DNA of 64,000 nt, taken from JACVRX01 sp963819885 (lineage in GTDB: Bacteria; Actinomycetota; Actinomycetes; Jiangellales; Jiangellaceae). Below, one piece after another: positions 35,304 to 43,754 of the stretch. Made by a program: the position numbers and the translations under genes. The notes beneath the pieces are model-generated. The model was given only the letters and a program-made list of their open reading frames with translations, did no database searches and was not told where the DNA came from. Location: assembly GCA_963819885.1 (NCBI GenBank), contig CAWFXV010000010.1, forward strand, positions 62,001 through 126,000, given 5' to 3'. The first letter of the stretch is position 1. Every line of letters begins with the position of its first letter.

Positions 35304-36680
35304 ATGACGACGGAGAGGGTGCCGGGCATCCTCGGCCGTGCCCATCGGCGGCTGACCGTCGGCATCGTCTCCACGATCGTGTTCATAGCGTTCGAAGCCA
35401 TGGCCGTCGCAACGGCCATGCCCAAGGCGGTGCCCGACCTGAACGGCATGCGCGTCTATGCGCTCGCCTTTTCCGCGTACTTCACGACCAGCCTGTTCGG
35501 GCTGGTGCTCGCCGGAGAGATCTGCGACCGCCGCGGACCCCGACTCCCGCTCGTCGCTGGTACGGCGTCGTTCACTGCGGGACTTCTGCTGGCGGGCACT
35601 GCCCAGGCGATGGTGCCCTTCGTACTGGGCCGTGCGGTTCAAGGGCTGGGCGGCGGGATCGTCATTGTCGCCGTCTACGTGCTGGTTGGTCGGGCGTACG
35701 ACGACGACCTCCGGCCACGCATGTTCGCCGCCCTGTCCGCTGCGTGGGTGGTGCCGTCGATCGTCGGGCCGCTGATCGCCGGGTTCCTTGCCGACCAGCT
35801 GAGCTGGCGGCTGGTGTTCCTGGGGATTGCACCGCTGGCCGTCGTACCTGTCCTCATCGCCCTCCCGTCGGTGATCTTGTACGACGGACCGCCGCCCGCA
35901 GGTCCGACGGTGCGGCACGGACGCATGCGGCTCGCTCTGGCGGCGGCGGTCGGGATGGGGCTGCTGCAGGTGGCCGGTATCCGGGCCGACGCGGCGGCGT
36001 TGGGGCCCGCACTGGTCGCGATGGTGATGCTCGTGCCGAGTGTGCCCAAGCTGCTGCCGGCGGGAACCTTGGTCTTTCGTCGCGGCCTGCCAGCGGTCGT
36101 CGCGATGCGGGGTGTCCTCGCAGGTGCCTTCTTCGGCGCCGAGGCGTTCCTCCCGCTGATGCTTGTGCAGCAGCGCGGGCTGTCCACGACGGTGGCCGGC
36201 TTGTCCCTGGCCGGCGGTGCATTGGGATGGGCTGGCGGCTCGTGGTACCAGGGACGGCCGAGCCTTCGCGTGCAGCGGCATGAACTGGTTCGTCGAGGCG
36301 CGGCGTTGGTCGCAGCGGGAATCGCCGGGCTCGGTTTCGTACTGCTCCCGAGCATTCCGGTCGGCTTCGCCGGGCTGTCGTGGGTGGTCGGCGCCACCGG
36401 GATGGGATTGGCGACGGCGAGCATCGGCGTGCTGCTGTTCGAGTTGTCTCCTGTCGCGGACCAAGGCGCGAACTCTGCATCGCTGCAACTGTCCGACGCG
36501 CTGTTCTCGGTGGTCTTCATCGGACTCGCCGGCGTCATCTTCGGCATGTCCCAGCATCGCGCCGGGCCGACCAGCCCGACGGTCTTTGCGCAGATCCTCA
36601 TCGTCATGGCAGCACTGGCGCTGGTGGGAGCGTGGGCCGCCGGACGTGTGCGACCGGCGGGAATCTCTGCTGGTTCGTGA
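35304..36680 (+). CDS. MFS transporter
   Basis: A 458-aa integral membrane protein with about 12-14 hydrophobic helices. The ATG at 35304 is preferred: GGAGG lies 8 nt upstream, against 2 nt for the ATG at 35298. The motif A region appears as GLVLAGEICDRRGPRLPLVA, and an Arg/Gly-rich helix FVLGRAVQGLGGGIVIVAVY resembles drug/proton antiporters of the 14-helix group. The substrate is not known. The gene order gives no further clue. Confidence 0.85.
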   Translation: MTTERVPGILGRAHRRLTVGIVSTIVFIAFEAMAVATAMPKAVPDLNGMRVYALAFSAYFTTSLFGLVLAGEICDRRGPRLPLVAGTASFTAGLLLAGTAQAMVPFVLGRAVQGLGGGIVIVAVYVLVGRAYDDDLRPRMFAALSAAWVVPSIVGPLIAGFLADQLSWRLVFLGIAPLAVVPVLIALPSVILYDGPPPAGPTVRHGRMRLALAAAVGMGLLQVAGIRADAAALGPALVAMVMLVPSVPKLLPAGTLVFRRGLPAVVAMRGVLAGAFFGAEAFLPLMLVQQRGLSTTVAGLSLAGGALGWAGGSWYQGRPSLRVQRHELVRRGAALVAAGIAGLGFVLLPSIPVGFAGLSWVVGATGMGLATASIGVLLFELSPVADQGANSASLQLSDALFSVVFIGLAGVIFGMSQHRAGPTSPTVFAQILIVMAALALVGAWAAGRVRPAGISAGS

Positions 36681-36751
36681 ACGTTGACATATCCGCGGAG
36701 ACTCCGAGCCCCGTTCTGCCAACTCACTGCCAACGAGGAGAGAACAGCTAG

Positions 36752-37123
36752 GTGGCCACCCTGACCATGACGAGCGCCAATCACGACGATGTCGTCAACG
36801 ACGGCATCGTTTTCATCGACTTCTGGGCCGAATGGTGCGGCCCGTGCAGGCGTTTCGCGCCCGTCTTCGAGCAGGCGTCGCAGCAGCACACCGACATCAC
36901 CTTCGCGAAGGTGGACACCGAGGAGCAGCGCGAGCTCTCCGCTCGGTACGGCGTGACCTCGATCCCGACGCTGGTCATCTACCGCGACGGAATCCCGGTA
37001 TTCGGCCAGCCTGGCGCCATGCCCGCGGCGGTTCTCGACGACCTCGCCAGCCAGGTTCGGGCGTTGGACATGGACGAGGTGCGAGCACGCTACGAGAACC
37101 AGGTCGCCGAGCAACGCCGCTGA
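36752..37123 (+). CDS. Thioredoxin family protein
   Basis: A 123-aa thioredoxin-fold protein with a GTG start after GAGGAG. The active site is FWAEWCGPCRRF, with the cis-Pro segment VTSIPTLVIYRDG. No signal peptide is seen, so it should reduce disulfides in the cytoplasm. A basic C-terminal tail of about 20 residues extends beyond the usual fold. Length is typical for actinobacterial secondary thioredoxins. Confidence 0.92.
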   Translation: MATLTMTSANHDDVVNDGIVFIDFWAEWCGPCRRFAPVFEQASQQHTDITFAKVDTEEQRELSARYGVTSIPTLVIYRDGIPVFGQPGAMPAAVLDDLASQVRALDMDEVRARYENQVAEQRR

Positions 37124-37154
37124 TCCCGCGCGCCAGCGCGGCTACGCTCGGGCC

Positions 37155-37787
37155 GTGGCGGCCGAGATCTCCCAGACGCTGGACCGCGGGCTTCGGCTGG
37201 TGAGGTTGCTGGCCGAAGCTTCGGCGCCACTGAGCGTCACCGAGGCGGCGGCGACGCTTGGGGTGAATCGCACGGTCGTCTACCGGTTGGCCGCGACCCT
37301 TGAACAGCACAGGTTGGTCCGGCGTTCCGCCGACGGGCGGCTTTCGCTGGGTTTCGCGGTCCTCGGCTTGGCCGCAACGGTTCATCCACTGCTCCGACAG
37401 GCAGCGCTACCGGCACTGCGGGCGCTTGCGGAGGACGTCGGTGCGACTGCACATCTCACCGTGGCCGACGGTGGCGAGGCTCTGGCGGTTGCCGTCGTCG
37501 AGCCGAGCTGGACGTCGTTCCACGTCGCTTATCGGGTCGGATCCCGGCACGACTTGCGCCGGGGGGCCGCGGGCCGCGCGATCCTGGCCGGCCGCGTCGG
37601 TGACCTCTCCTACCTGTCCAGTGAGGGCGAGCTCCAGCCAGGCGCGTCCGGCGTTGCCGCGGCGGTGACGGGCGTGCCGAGTGTCGAGGCGAGCGTCGGC
37701 GTGGTTGCTCTGACCGGACTCGACCCGGCAGCAGTGGGACCACGGGTCGTCCGAGCAGCAGATGAGGTCTCGCGACGGCTTCGGTAG
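37155..37787 (+). CDS. IclR family transcriptional regulator
   Basis: A 210-aa regulator with a GTG start. It has an N-terminal winged helix (ISQTLDRGLRLVRLLAEASA then VTEAAATLGVNRTVVYRLAA) and a shortened IclR ligand domain (DVGATAHLTVADGGEALAVA to the end). Family members usually have about 250 residues, so the effector domain is compact. The target is unknown; neighbouring genes give no obvious catabolic operon on the same strand. Confidence 0.82.
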   Translation: MAAEISQTLDRGLRLVRLLAEASAPLSVTEAAATLGVNRTVVYRLAATLEQHRLVRRSADGRLSLGFAVLGLAATVHPLLRQAALPALRALAEDVGATAHLTVADGGEALAVAVVEPSWTSFHVAYRVGSRHDLRRGAAGRAILAGRVGDLSYLSSEGELQPGASGVAAAVTGVPSVEASVGVVALTGLDPAAVGPRVVRAADEVSRRLR

Positions 37788-37790
37788 ATC

Positions 37791-38261
37791 TCAGCTGATG
37801 GTGACCGTCACCGGCTCGGACTCGAGGCGCTCGCCGCCGACCTGACCTACTACCCGGAACTGGTTCTGACCGGCGCGGCCGGTCACGACGTAGGTGCTGA
37901 ACGAGCCGTCGTCGCGGGTCGTGACCGTCACCGGGTCGCTGGCATCGGGGAATGCGCTCCATTCTCCGCCGTCCAGGCTGCGCTCGACCGTGAACTCGAC
38001 ACCAGCCTCCGCGGGCTCGAGCCGGCCGGTCATGTCGATCTGCTGGTTTGCGCTGAAGCTCGTCTGTGTTGCCGACAGGCTGACCGAGTTGGCCGGCGTC
38101 GTCGGTGTTGGGCTCACGCTGGGTGCCATAGCGGACGGCGAGCCCGCTGACGCTTCGGATCCGGCGCCGAGGCTGCCGGCGATCGCACCTCCGCCGAAGC
38201 CCAACACGAGGGCAGTAATCAGAACGGCGCTGGCGATCCCTGGCGATGCATGAGTGGACAT
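37791..38261 (-). CDS. Secreted or anchored protein with Ig-like domain
   Basis: A 156-aa protein from the ATG at 38261. It has an N-terminal hydrophobic segment (SAVLITALVLGFGGGAIAG, signal peptide or anchor), a Ser/Pro/Thr linker (SPSAMAPSVSPTPTTPANS) and a beta-rich domain of about 100 residues (SVSLSATQTSFSANQQIDMTG to the end) with features of bacterial Ig-like folds. It may be an extracytoplasmic matrix or binding protein. The function is not recognised. It ends 3 nt from the IclR stop, in convergent orientation. Confidence 0.65.
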   Translation of the reverse strand: MSTHASPGIASAVLITALVLGFGGGAIAGSLGAGSEASAGSPSAMAPSVSPTPTTPANSVSLSATQTSFSANQQIDMTGRLEPAEAGVEFTVERSLDGGEWSAFPDASDPVTVTTRDDGSFSTYVVTGRAGQNQFRVVGQVGGERLESEPVTVTIS

Positions 38262-38271
38262 CGCAGCCCAT

Positions 38272-38778
38272 TCAACCGGCCCGCCGCCGGTCGTCACCAG
38301 GAGGGTAGGCGGCTGACCTGTCGGCGGTGGCCATGACCAGCGGCAGCACACGGGGCACGACCACTGTGGACAGGGCAATCAGCGTCGAGGTCCGCACGAT
38401 GTCTGCGTCGCTGACCAGGTCGTCGATGACGCGCTGGAGGTCATCGTTGTCGCGCGCGACGATCCGGCACAACAAGTCGCCAAGACCGGTGATCGTGTGC
38501 ACCTCGAGCACTTCGGGGATCCGGGCCAGGTGTTCGGCGACCGAACCCCGCCCACCCTGGCGAATCTCCAGAGTCGCGAAGGCCGTCACCCGGTAGCCGA
38601 GTGCGGCGGGGTCGAGGCTCGGTGCGAGCGTGCGGATCACGCCGGAGGAGATCAGCTTGTCCAGCCGGGCCTGCACGGTGCCGCGCGCAACGCCCAGGCG
38701 CCGCGACGCCTCGAGGATGCCGACTCGCGGCTCGTTGGTCAGCAGTTGGAGGATCCGCGCGTCGAGTTCGTCCACCAT
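38272..38778 (-). CDS. Lrp/AsnC family regulator, likely of hppD
   Basis: A 168-aa regulator: N-terminal helix-turn-helix (ELDARILQLLTNEPRVGILE then RRLGVARGTVQARLDKLISS) and a C-terminal RAM (ACT-like) ligand domain (VLEVHTITGLGDLLCRIVAR). It is divergent from hppD across a 165-bp gap that contains a perfect palindrome (38803-38819). Lrp regulators next to hppD are common in actinobacteria, so it is expected to sense an aromatic amino acid or related compound. Confidence 0.88.
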   Translation of the reverse strand: MVDELDARILQLLTNEPRVGILEASRRLGVARGTVQARLDKLISSGVIRTLAPSLDPAALGYRVTAFATLEIRQGGRGSVAEHLARIPEVLEVHTITGLGDLLCRIVARDNDDLQRVIDDLVSDADIVRTSTLIALSTVVVPRVLPLVMATADRSAAYPPGDDRRRAG

Positions 38779-38802
38779 GCGCGAGCTCCTCGCCGGATCA
38801 GA

Positions 38803-38819
38803 CTGGTCAAGATGACCAG
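38803..38819. promoter_or_regulatory. Candidate Lrp/AsnC operator
   Basis: CTGGTCAAGATGACCAG is a perfect 7-bp inverted repeat with a 3-nt centre. It sits 25 nt upstream of the Lrp-family gene start and 125 nt upstream of the hppD start. The size matches typical Lrp/AsnC half-site spacing. Only one copy was noticed in the gap. Confidence 0.55.
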
Positions 38820-38943
38820 CAATACAGCGATTCTAGTGCTCAGAACGTACACCATGACCAACGATGTTGGGCCGCCTTGCTCAGTCGCTGCGGGGCAGGC
38901 ACAGTCATCCGCAGAAGACGCGCTGCAGCACAGGAGGCCAGCG

Positions 38944-40161
38944 GTGACCATACAAGCTCACAGGGACACGACCCTGACGCCGGACGAGCGTGCGGCAGAC
39001 CTCGACCTCGAGCAGCTCAAGCAACTCGTCGGATTGGTGGAGTACGACCAGAGCCGCGATCCATTTCCGGTGACCGCCATGGATGCGGTGGTGTTCGTGG
39101 TGGGCAACGCCACCCAGACGGCGCACTTCTTTCAGTCGGCCTTCGGGATGGAACTCGTCGCCTACTCCGGACCCGAAACCGGGAACCGTGACCACAAGGC
39201 GTTCGTCATCAGAAGCGGTTCGGCTCGTTTCGTCATCACCGGTGGCGTCGCGGCGGATAGCGCGCTGCTCGACCACCATCGGCGGCATGGCGACGGCGTC
39301 GTCGACCTCGCGCTCGAGGTACCCGACGTCGATCGCTGCATTGCGCACGCCCGTAGTCAGGGTGCGAAGATCATCGTCGAGCCGCACGACGAATCCGACG
39401 TCTACGGCACCGTGCGGATCGCGGCGATCGCCGCATACGGCGAGACCCGGCACACGCTGGTCGACCGATCCCGATACCACGGAATCTACCTGCCCGGATT
39501 CGTCGCGCGGACGTCGAGCTACCGCAAGCGGGACGGCGCGCCGAAGCGGCTGTTCCAGGCCGTCGACCACTGCGTCGGCAACGTAGAGCTCGGTCGGATG
39601 GACGAGTGGGTGTCCTTCTACAACCGGGTCATGAATTTCGTGAACATGGCCGAGTTTGTCGGGGACGACATCGCAACCGACTACTCCGCGCTCATGTCGA
39701 AGGTGGTCGCCAACGGCAACCACCGCGTCAAATTCCCCCTCAACGAGCCCGCGATCGCGAAGCGGAAGTCGCAGATCGACGAGTACCTCGAGTTCTACGG
39801 TTCCGCCGGCTGCCAGCACATCGCGTTGGCGACAGGTGACATCCTTCGCACGGTCGACGTCATGCGCGCCGAGGGTGTGGAGTTCCTCGACACCCCGGCC
39901 TCGTACTACGACGACCCCGAGCTACGCGCCCGGATCGGGAAGGTACGAGTGCCGGTAGAGGAGCTGAAGAAGCGCGGCATCCTGGTGGACCGGGACGAGG
40001 ACGGGTACCTGCTGCAGATCTTCACCAAGCCGGTCGGCGACCGGCCCACCATGTTCTTCGAGCTGATCGAACGGCACGGCTCGCTCGGCTTCGGGAAGGG
40101 CAACTTCAAGGCGTTGTTCGAGGCGATCGAGCGAGAGCAGGAGCTGCGCGGCAACCTCTGA
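38944..40161 (+). CDS. hppD: 4-hydroxyphenylpyruvate dioxygenase
   Basis: Fe(II) enzyme of 405 aa converting 4-hydroxyphenylpyruvate to homogentisate in tyrosine catabolism. The GTG at 38944 is preceded by AGGAGG; an in-frame ATG at 38854 lacks such a site. There are two VOC domains. The three metal ligands are visible: His in FQAVDHCVGNVELG, His in GCQHIALATGD and Glu in TMFFELIERHG. Also typical are the C-terminal GFGKGNFKALFEAIE helix and the NEP segment (FPLNEPA). The other pathway enzymes lie 1.5-5 kb downstream. Confidence 0.95.
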   Translation: MTIQAHRDTTLTPDERAADLDLEQLKQLVGLVEYDQSRDPFPVTAMDAVVFVVGNATQTAHFFQSAFGMELVAYSGPETGNRDHKAFVIRSGSARFVITGGVAADSALLDHHRRHGDGVVDLALEVPDVDRCIAHARSQGAKIIVEPHDESDVYGTVRIAAIAAYGETRHTLVDRSRYHGIYLPGFVARTSSYRKRDGAPKRLFQAVDHCVGNVELGRMDEWVSFYNRVMNFVNMAEFVGDDIATDYSALMSKVVANGNHRVKFPLNEPAIAKRKSQIDEYLEFYGSAGCQHIALATGDILRTVDVMRAEGVEFLDTPASYYDDPELRARIGKVRVPVEELKKRGILVDRDEDGYLLQIFTKPVGDRPTMFFELIERHGSLGFGKGNFKALFEAIEREQELRGNL

Positions 40162-40240
40162 GTGCTGGAGCGCGGCCGGCTCTGACTGTTCTCACACCGC
40201 CAGCCTGGCGTCGTCCCTAGACCGGCCATACCGTGCAGGT

Positions 40241-41614
40241 ATGGGCCATGGCCTGCTCGACGCCCTGCGTGACGGGCTTCCGGCCGAGATCGTCGTCGAC
40301 GACCCGGACCGGATGGAGGCCTACCGCTACGACCGGGCGCTGTTCTGCCCGGCCGGGATGCCTGCCGTCGTCGTGCTCGCCCGCGAGCGAGCGCACGTTG
40401 AGCACACGCTGCGGACCGCGTCGGAATTCGCGGCACCGGTCGTCCCGCAAGGCGCCCGTAGCGGACTGTCCGGCGCTGCCAATGCCGTCGATGGCGGCAT
40501 CGTCCTCTCGCTCGAGCGGATGGACCGCATCGTCGAGATCGATGCCATCAACCGGATCGCCGTGGTAGAGCCCGGCGTCTTCAACGCCACGTTCTCCCGG
40601 GCGGTCGCGCAGCACGGGCTGTTCTATCCGCCGGACCCCTCCAGCTGGGAGTTCTGCTCCATCGGCGGGAATCTGGCGACCAACTCCGGCGGGCTGTGCT
40701 GCGTCAAGTACGGCGTCACGACCGACTATGTGCGCGGCCTCGAAGTCGTTCTGGCGTCGGGTGACGTCCTGACGACGGGCCGCCGCACGGTGAAGGGTGT
40801 AGCCGGCTACGACCTGACCAAGTTGTTCGTCGGCAGCGAGGGCACGCTCGGAGTGATCACGCGGGCGACCCTCGCCTTGCGCCCCGAGGTCGAGCGCCCG
40901 CGCACTGTTGCGGCGCTGTTCGACACCGCGGCGGCGGCGGCACGGGCAGTCAGCGCGGTCGTCGTAGCCGGCTATCTACCCAGCCTGCTCGAGATCATGG
41001 ACGCGACCTGTCTGGGAGCCGTCGAGCGGTGGAAGAGGATGGATCTTCCCGCGGACGCCGGGGCAATGCTGCTAGCGCAGTCCGACAACGGCGGACCAGC
41101 CGCTGCTGAAATCGCGGGAATCGCGGAGCTGTTCCGCCAGGCGGGCGCCACGGATGTCGTCGAAGCCGACGACCCGGCCGAGGGAGAGCTCCTCCTCGAG
41201 GCCCGCCGGGTCGTGCTGCTCGCGATGGAACAACTGGGTACCACGATGATCGACGACGTGTGTGTGCCGTTGTCACGACTGGCCGAGTTGTTCGAGGGCA
41301 TCGAGAAGATCGCCGCAGACTCGGACATCATGATCGGTGTCGTCGGGCATGCCGGCGACGGAAACATGCACCCCACGGTCGTCTTCGACGCGGCGGACCA
41401 GGATCAGACCCGTCGAGCACAGCACGCGTACGGAGCGGTCATGGACCTCGGCCTGCAGCTCGGTGGAACCATCACCGGAGAGCACGGCGTCGGCGTGCTC
41501 AAGAAGGAGTGGCTGGAGAAGGAGCTCGGTCCCATCGGACTTCGGCTGCACCGGGATATCAAACGCGTGCTCGACCCGCAAGGAATCCTGAACCCGGGCA
41601 AGGTTTTCGACTGA
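40241..41614 (+). CDS. FAD-linked oxidase (GlcD/D-lactate dehydrogenase type)
   Basis: A 457-aa flavoprotein of the VAO/GlcD family. The FAD-binding PP-loop region is PQGARSGLSGAANAVDGG, with further contacts SIGGNLATNSGGLCCVKYG and TVKGVAGYDLTKLFVGSEGT. The C-terminal cap holds GHAGDGNMHP (metal/substrate His) and GEHGVGVLKKEWL. It probably oxidises a 2-hydroxy acid such as glycolate, lactate or an aromatic hydroxy acid (4-hydroxyphenyllactate would feed the neighbouring hppD, an inference from location). Confidence 0.88.
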   Translation: MGHGLLDALRDGLPAEIVVDDPDRMEAYRYDRALFCPAGMPAVVVLARERAHVEHTLRTASEFAAPVVPQGARSGLSGAANAVDGGIVLSLERMDRIVEIDAINRIAVVEPGVFNATFSRAVAQHGLFYPPDPSSWEFCSIGGNLATNSGGLCCVKYGVTTDYVRGLEVVLASGDVLTTGRRTVKGVAGYDLTKLFVGSEGTLGVITRATLALRPEVERPRTVAALFDTAAAAARAVSAVVVAGYLPSLLEIMDATCLGAVERWKRMDLPADAGAMLLAQSDNGGPAAAEIAGIAELFRQAGATDVVEADDPAEGELLLEARRVVLLAMEQLGTTMIDDVCVPLSRLAELFEGIEKIAADSDIMIGVVGHAGDGNMHPTVVFDAADQDQTRRAQHAYGAVMDLGLQLGGTITGEHGVGVLKKEWLEKELGPIGLRLHRDIKRVLDPQGILNPGKVFD

Positions 41615-41617
41615 CCG

Positions 41618-42838
41618 TCACTCCAGGCGCAGCGCGGGTCGCACGGACCCGGTCACCTCACCTAGCCCAATCGGATTGCCGTCGGGGCCGGGGGCGGTGG
41701 CCGAGATCATCACGGTGTCTCCGTCGGCCAGGAAGGTGCGGGTGGAACCATCGGCGAGCCGGACCGGCGCGGTGCCGTTCCAGGTCAACTCCAGGAACGA
41801 GCCGCGCTGATCCGGCTCGGGCCCGCTGACAGTGCCCGATGCGTAGAGATCTCCAGTCCGCACCGACGCGCCGTTGGCGGTGAGGTGGGCGAGCTGCTGG
41901 GCGGCTGTCCAGTACATCTGCCCGAACGGCGGCCGGGCGACCGGTGTCCCGTTCCAGTTCACCTCCAGCTCTATCGCCAACCCCCACGGCCCGCTGTCGT
42001 CGTCGCGCAGGTAGTCGGCCGGCTCGGGATCACGGGCCGGCGGCTCGACCCACGCCCCGTCGAGTGCGGCGAGTGGCACGACCCAGGACGAGATCGACGT
42101 CGCGAAGGACTTGCCGAGAAATGGGCCGAGTGGGACGTATTCAAAGGCCTGGATGTCGCGCGCCGACCAGTCGTTCACCAGGACCACGCCGAAGACGTGC
42201 TCGGCGAATTGCTCGACCCGCACCGGATGTCCCATCGTCGATGGCACTCCGACGACGAAGCCGACCTCGGCTTCGATGTCCAACTTGGCTGACGGGCCAT
42301 AGACGACCGCGTCGCCGGCGGTCCGCAAACCGCGCGGCCGAATGATGTCGGTCCCGGACGGAACCACCGTTCCCGACCGGCCGTGATATCCGATCGGCAG
42401 CTGCCGCCAGGCGCGAGGCAAGGCCGGGGAGTCGGGTCGAAGGATCCTGCCGACGTTCTCGGCGTGCTGTTGGGAGGCATAGAAGTCGACGAAGTCGGCG
42501 ACCTCGAACGGCATATGCAGCTCGACGTCGGTCACGGGGATCAGATGTGGCTCGACCAGACTTCGGTGCGGCTCCTCGCTGACCAGTTCGCGGAGCCAGC
42601 CGCGCACCGCCGCCCAGGCCTGCGGGCCGATGGCCATGAACGGGTTGAGACTCGGCTGGGCGAATACATGCGCGCCATCCAGGTTCTCCTCGGCGGCCAG
42701 TGGGGCGAGGTCGAGCACGTGCTCGCCGATCGCCACACCGACTCGGGCGTCCTCCTCGCCGGTGGAGAAGATCCCGTAGGGAAGCGTGTCGGCCCCGAAC
42801 GGGGAGTCGCCGGAAACCGGGATCCAGCTCTCGGTCAC
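41618..42838 (-). CDS. fahA: Fumarylacetoacetase
   Basis: A 406-aa hydrolase that splits fumarylacetoacetate to fumarate and acetoacetate, the last step of homogentisate degradation. GTG start. Family landmarks: FVDFYASQQHAENVGRILRP, QLPIGYHGRSGTVVPSG, YGPSAKLDIEAEVGFVVG (metal ligands), VLVNDWSARDIQAFEYVPLG and GSFLELTWNGT. It is convergent with the FAD oxidase gene and coupled to the unknown gene upstream, one nt separating them. Confidence 0.95.
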   Translation of the reverse strand: MTESWIPVSGDSPFGADTLPYGIFSTGEEDARVGVAIGEHVLDLAPLAAEENLDGAHVFAQPSLNPFMAIGPQAWAAVRGWLRELVSEEPHRSLVEPHLIPVTDVELHMPFEVADFVDFYASQQHAENVGRILRPDSPALPRAWRQLPIGYHGRSGTVVPSGTDIIRPRGLRTAGDAVVYGPSAKLDIEAEVGFVVGVPSTMGHPVRVEQFAEHVFGVVLVNDWSARDIQAFEYVPLGPFLGKSFATSISSWVVPLAALDGAWVEPPARDPEPADYLRDDDSGPWGLAIELEVNWNGTPVARPPFGQMYWTAAQQLAHLTANGASVRTGDLYASGTVSGPEPDQRGSFLELTWNGTAPVRLADGSTRTFLADGDTVMISATAPGPDGNPIGLGEVTGSVRPALRLE

Positions 42839-42839
42839 G

Positions 42840-43682
42840 TCACTCCCGAAGCAGCCCGAGAGCGATCAGGTCATCGAGCGGCTCACGCACGTTGCACGAG
42901 CCGTACGACGTGAACCACCGGCGCAGGCTGGCCGCACGCGCGTGGTCGAGCCCGATCACCGCCCTCGCCAGCCGCGCGCCGTCGCGGTCGGCCAGCACAG
43001 CGGCAATCTCGCCGGCGTCTGCTCCATCCAGGCAGGCCGCCACAGCCAGCAGGATATTGAGGAAACCGTGCTGCTCCGAGCCGTCCGCTGCGGTGTGTCG
43101 CACGGCGCGGTGCAGGCCTGCCGTGCATTTGAACGAAACTCCCAGATCCAGACACGCCAGGACGAACTCGGCAACATCTCGCTCGCTCGGGAACGCTCCT
43201 GGTGTCGTCCCGCCGGTGCGCAGCTTGGCCCGATATCCCGATTCCGCGATCACCTCCAGCGCATCACGCCAACCCGTTGTACGAGCGGGTTCGAGGTAGG
43301 CCGGTTCGTCGTCGTCCGGTCCGCCGACGGCAGCGTCGAGTGCCGATACAGCACGCCGCGCGGCATCGGCTTGAGCATCGGGTGGCAATGCGATCTCGAC
43401 TCCGCGCAGGATCAGACGTTCGTCGGCGGCAACCGCGTCGACCGCGGGTCCGATCCCGCCTGCGCCGGAGTCGACGACGAGCCGGATCGCGAGTGGCGCC
43501 GCGAGCTGAGCCGCCAGCTCCTCTGTCCGCGAGGACGGACACAGAAAAGGGCCGACCAGTGGCGCATACCACGCGGTCCGGTGCCGACCATGGTCCTCGA
43601 CGGCAGTTGGCATCGGGGTGCTTGCTGGCGGGAAGAGCGCCGCGTCGTCGATGAATCCGGCGAACAGAGGGGCGGTTGACAC
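42840..43682 (-). CDS. Unknown protein of the homogentisate cluster
   Basis: A 280-aa protein, translated just before fahA (1-nt gap) and divergent from hmgA. It begins STAPLFAGFIDDAALFPPAS and contains WYAPLVGPFLCPSSRTEELA, KLRTGGTTPGAFPSERDVAE and FKCTAGLHRAVRHTAADGSE, the last with conserved-looking His, Cys and Asp. No signal peptide or membrane helix is present. I recall similar hypothetical genes beside hmgA/fahA in other actinobacteria, but no function. Its linkage suggests a role in homogentisate breakdown, perhaps in place of a maleylacetoacetate isomerase, which is not seen here. Confidence 0.7.
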   Translation of the reverse strand: MSTAPLFAGFIDDAALFPPASTPMPTAVEDHGRHRTAWYAPLVGPFLCPSSRTEELAAQLAAPLAIRLVVDSGAGGIGPAVDAVAADERLILRGVEIALPPDAQADAARRAVSALDAAVGGPDDDEPAYLEPARTTGWRDALEVIAESGYRAKLRTGGTTPGAFPSERDVAEFVLACLDLGVSFKCTAGLHRAVRHTAADGSEQHGFLNILLAVAACLDGADAGEIAAVLADRDGARLARAVIGLDHARAASLRRWFTSYGSCNVREPLDDLIALGLLRE

Positions 43683-43754
43683 GCTCGGGACTGTAACGCA
43701 TGGTGGCAGTGAGCGATCAGATGTGTCCGACTATCGAACAGGCGGAGGAACATC

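Noticed and set aside
34989..36722. 577-codon open frame antisense to the MFS transporter
   Set aside because: It spans the transporter and DUF3039 genes on the wrong frame, with a Gln/Arg/His-rich composition and no motif.
36677..36751. Third leader ORF resembling the prfB/cbiM leaders (GTGAACGTTGACATATCC before the thioredoxin gene)
   Set aside because: Only partly similar to the 17-mer (first eight bases and scattered positions), it overlaps the end of the MFS gene and no -10 precedes it at the same spacing. Probably coincidence.
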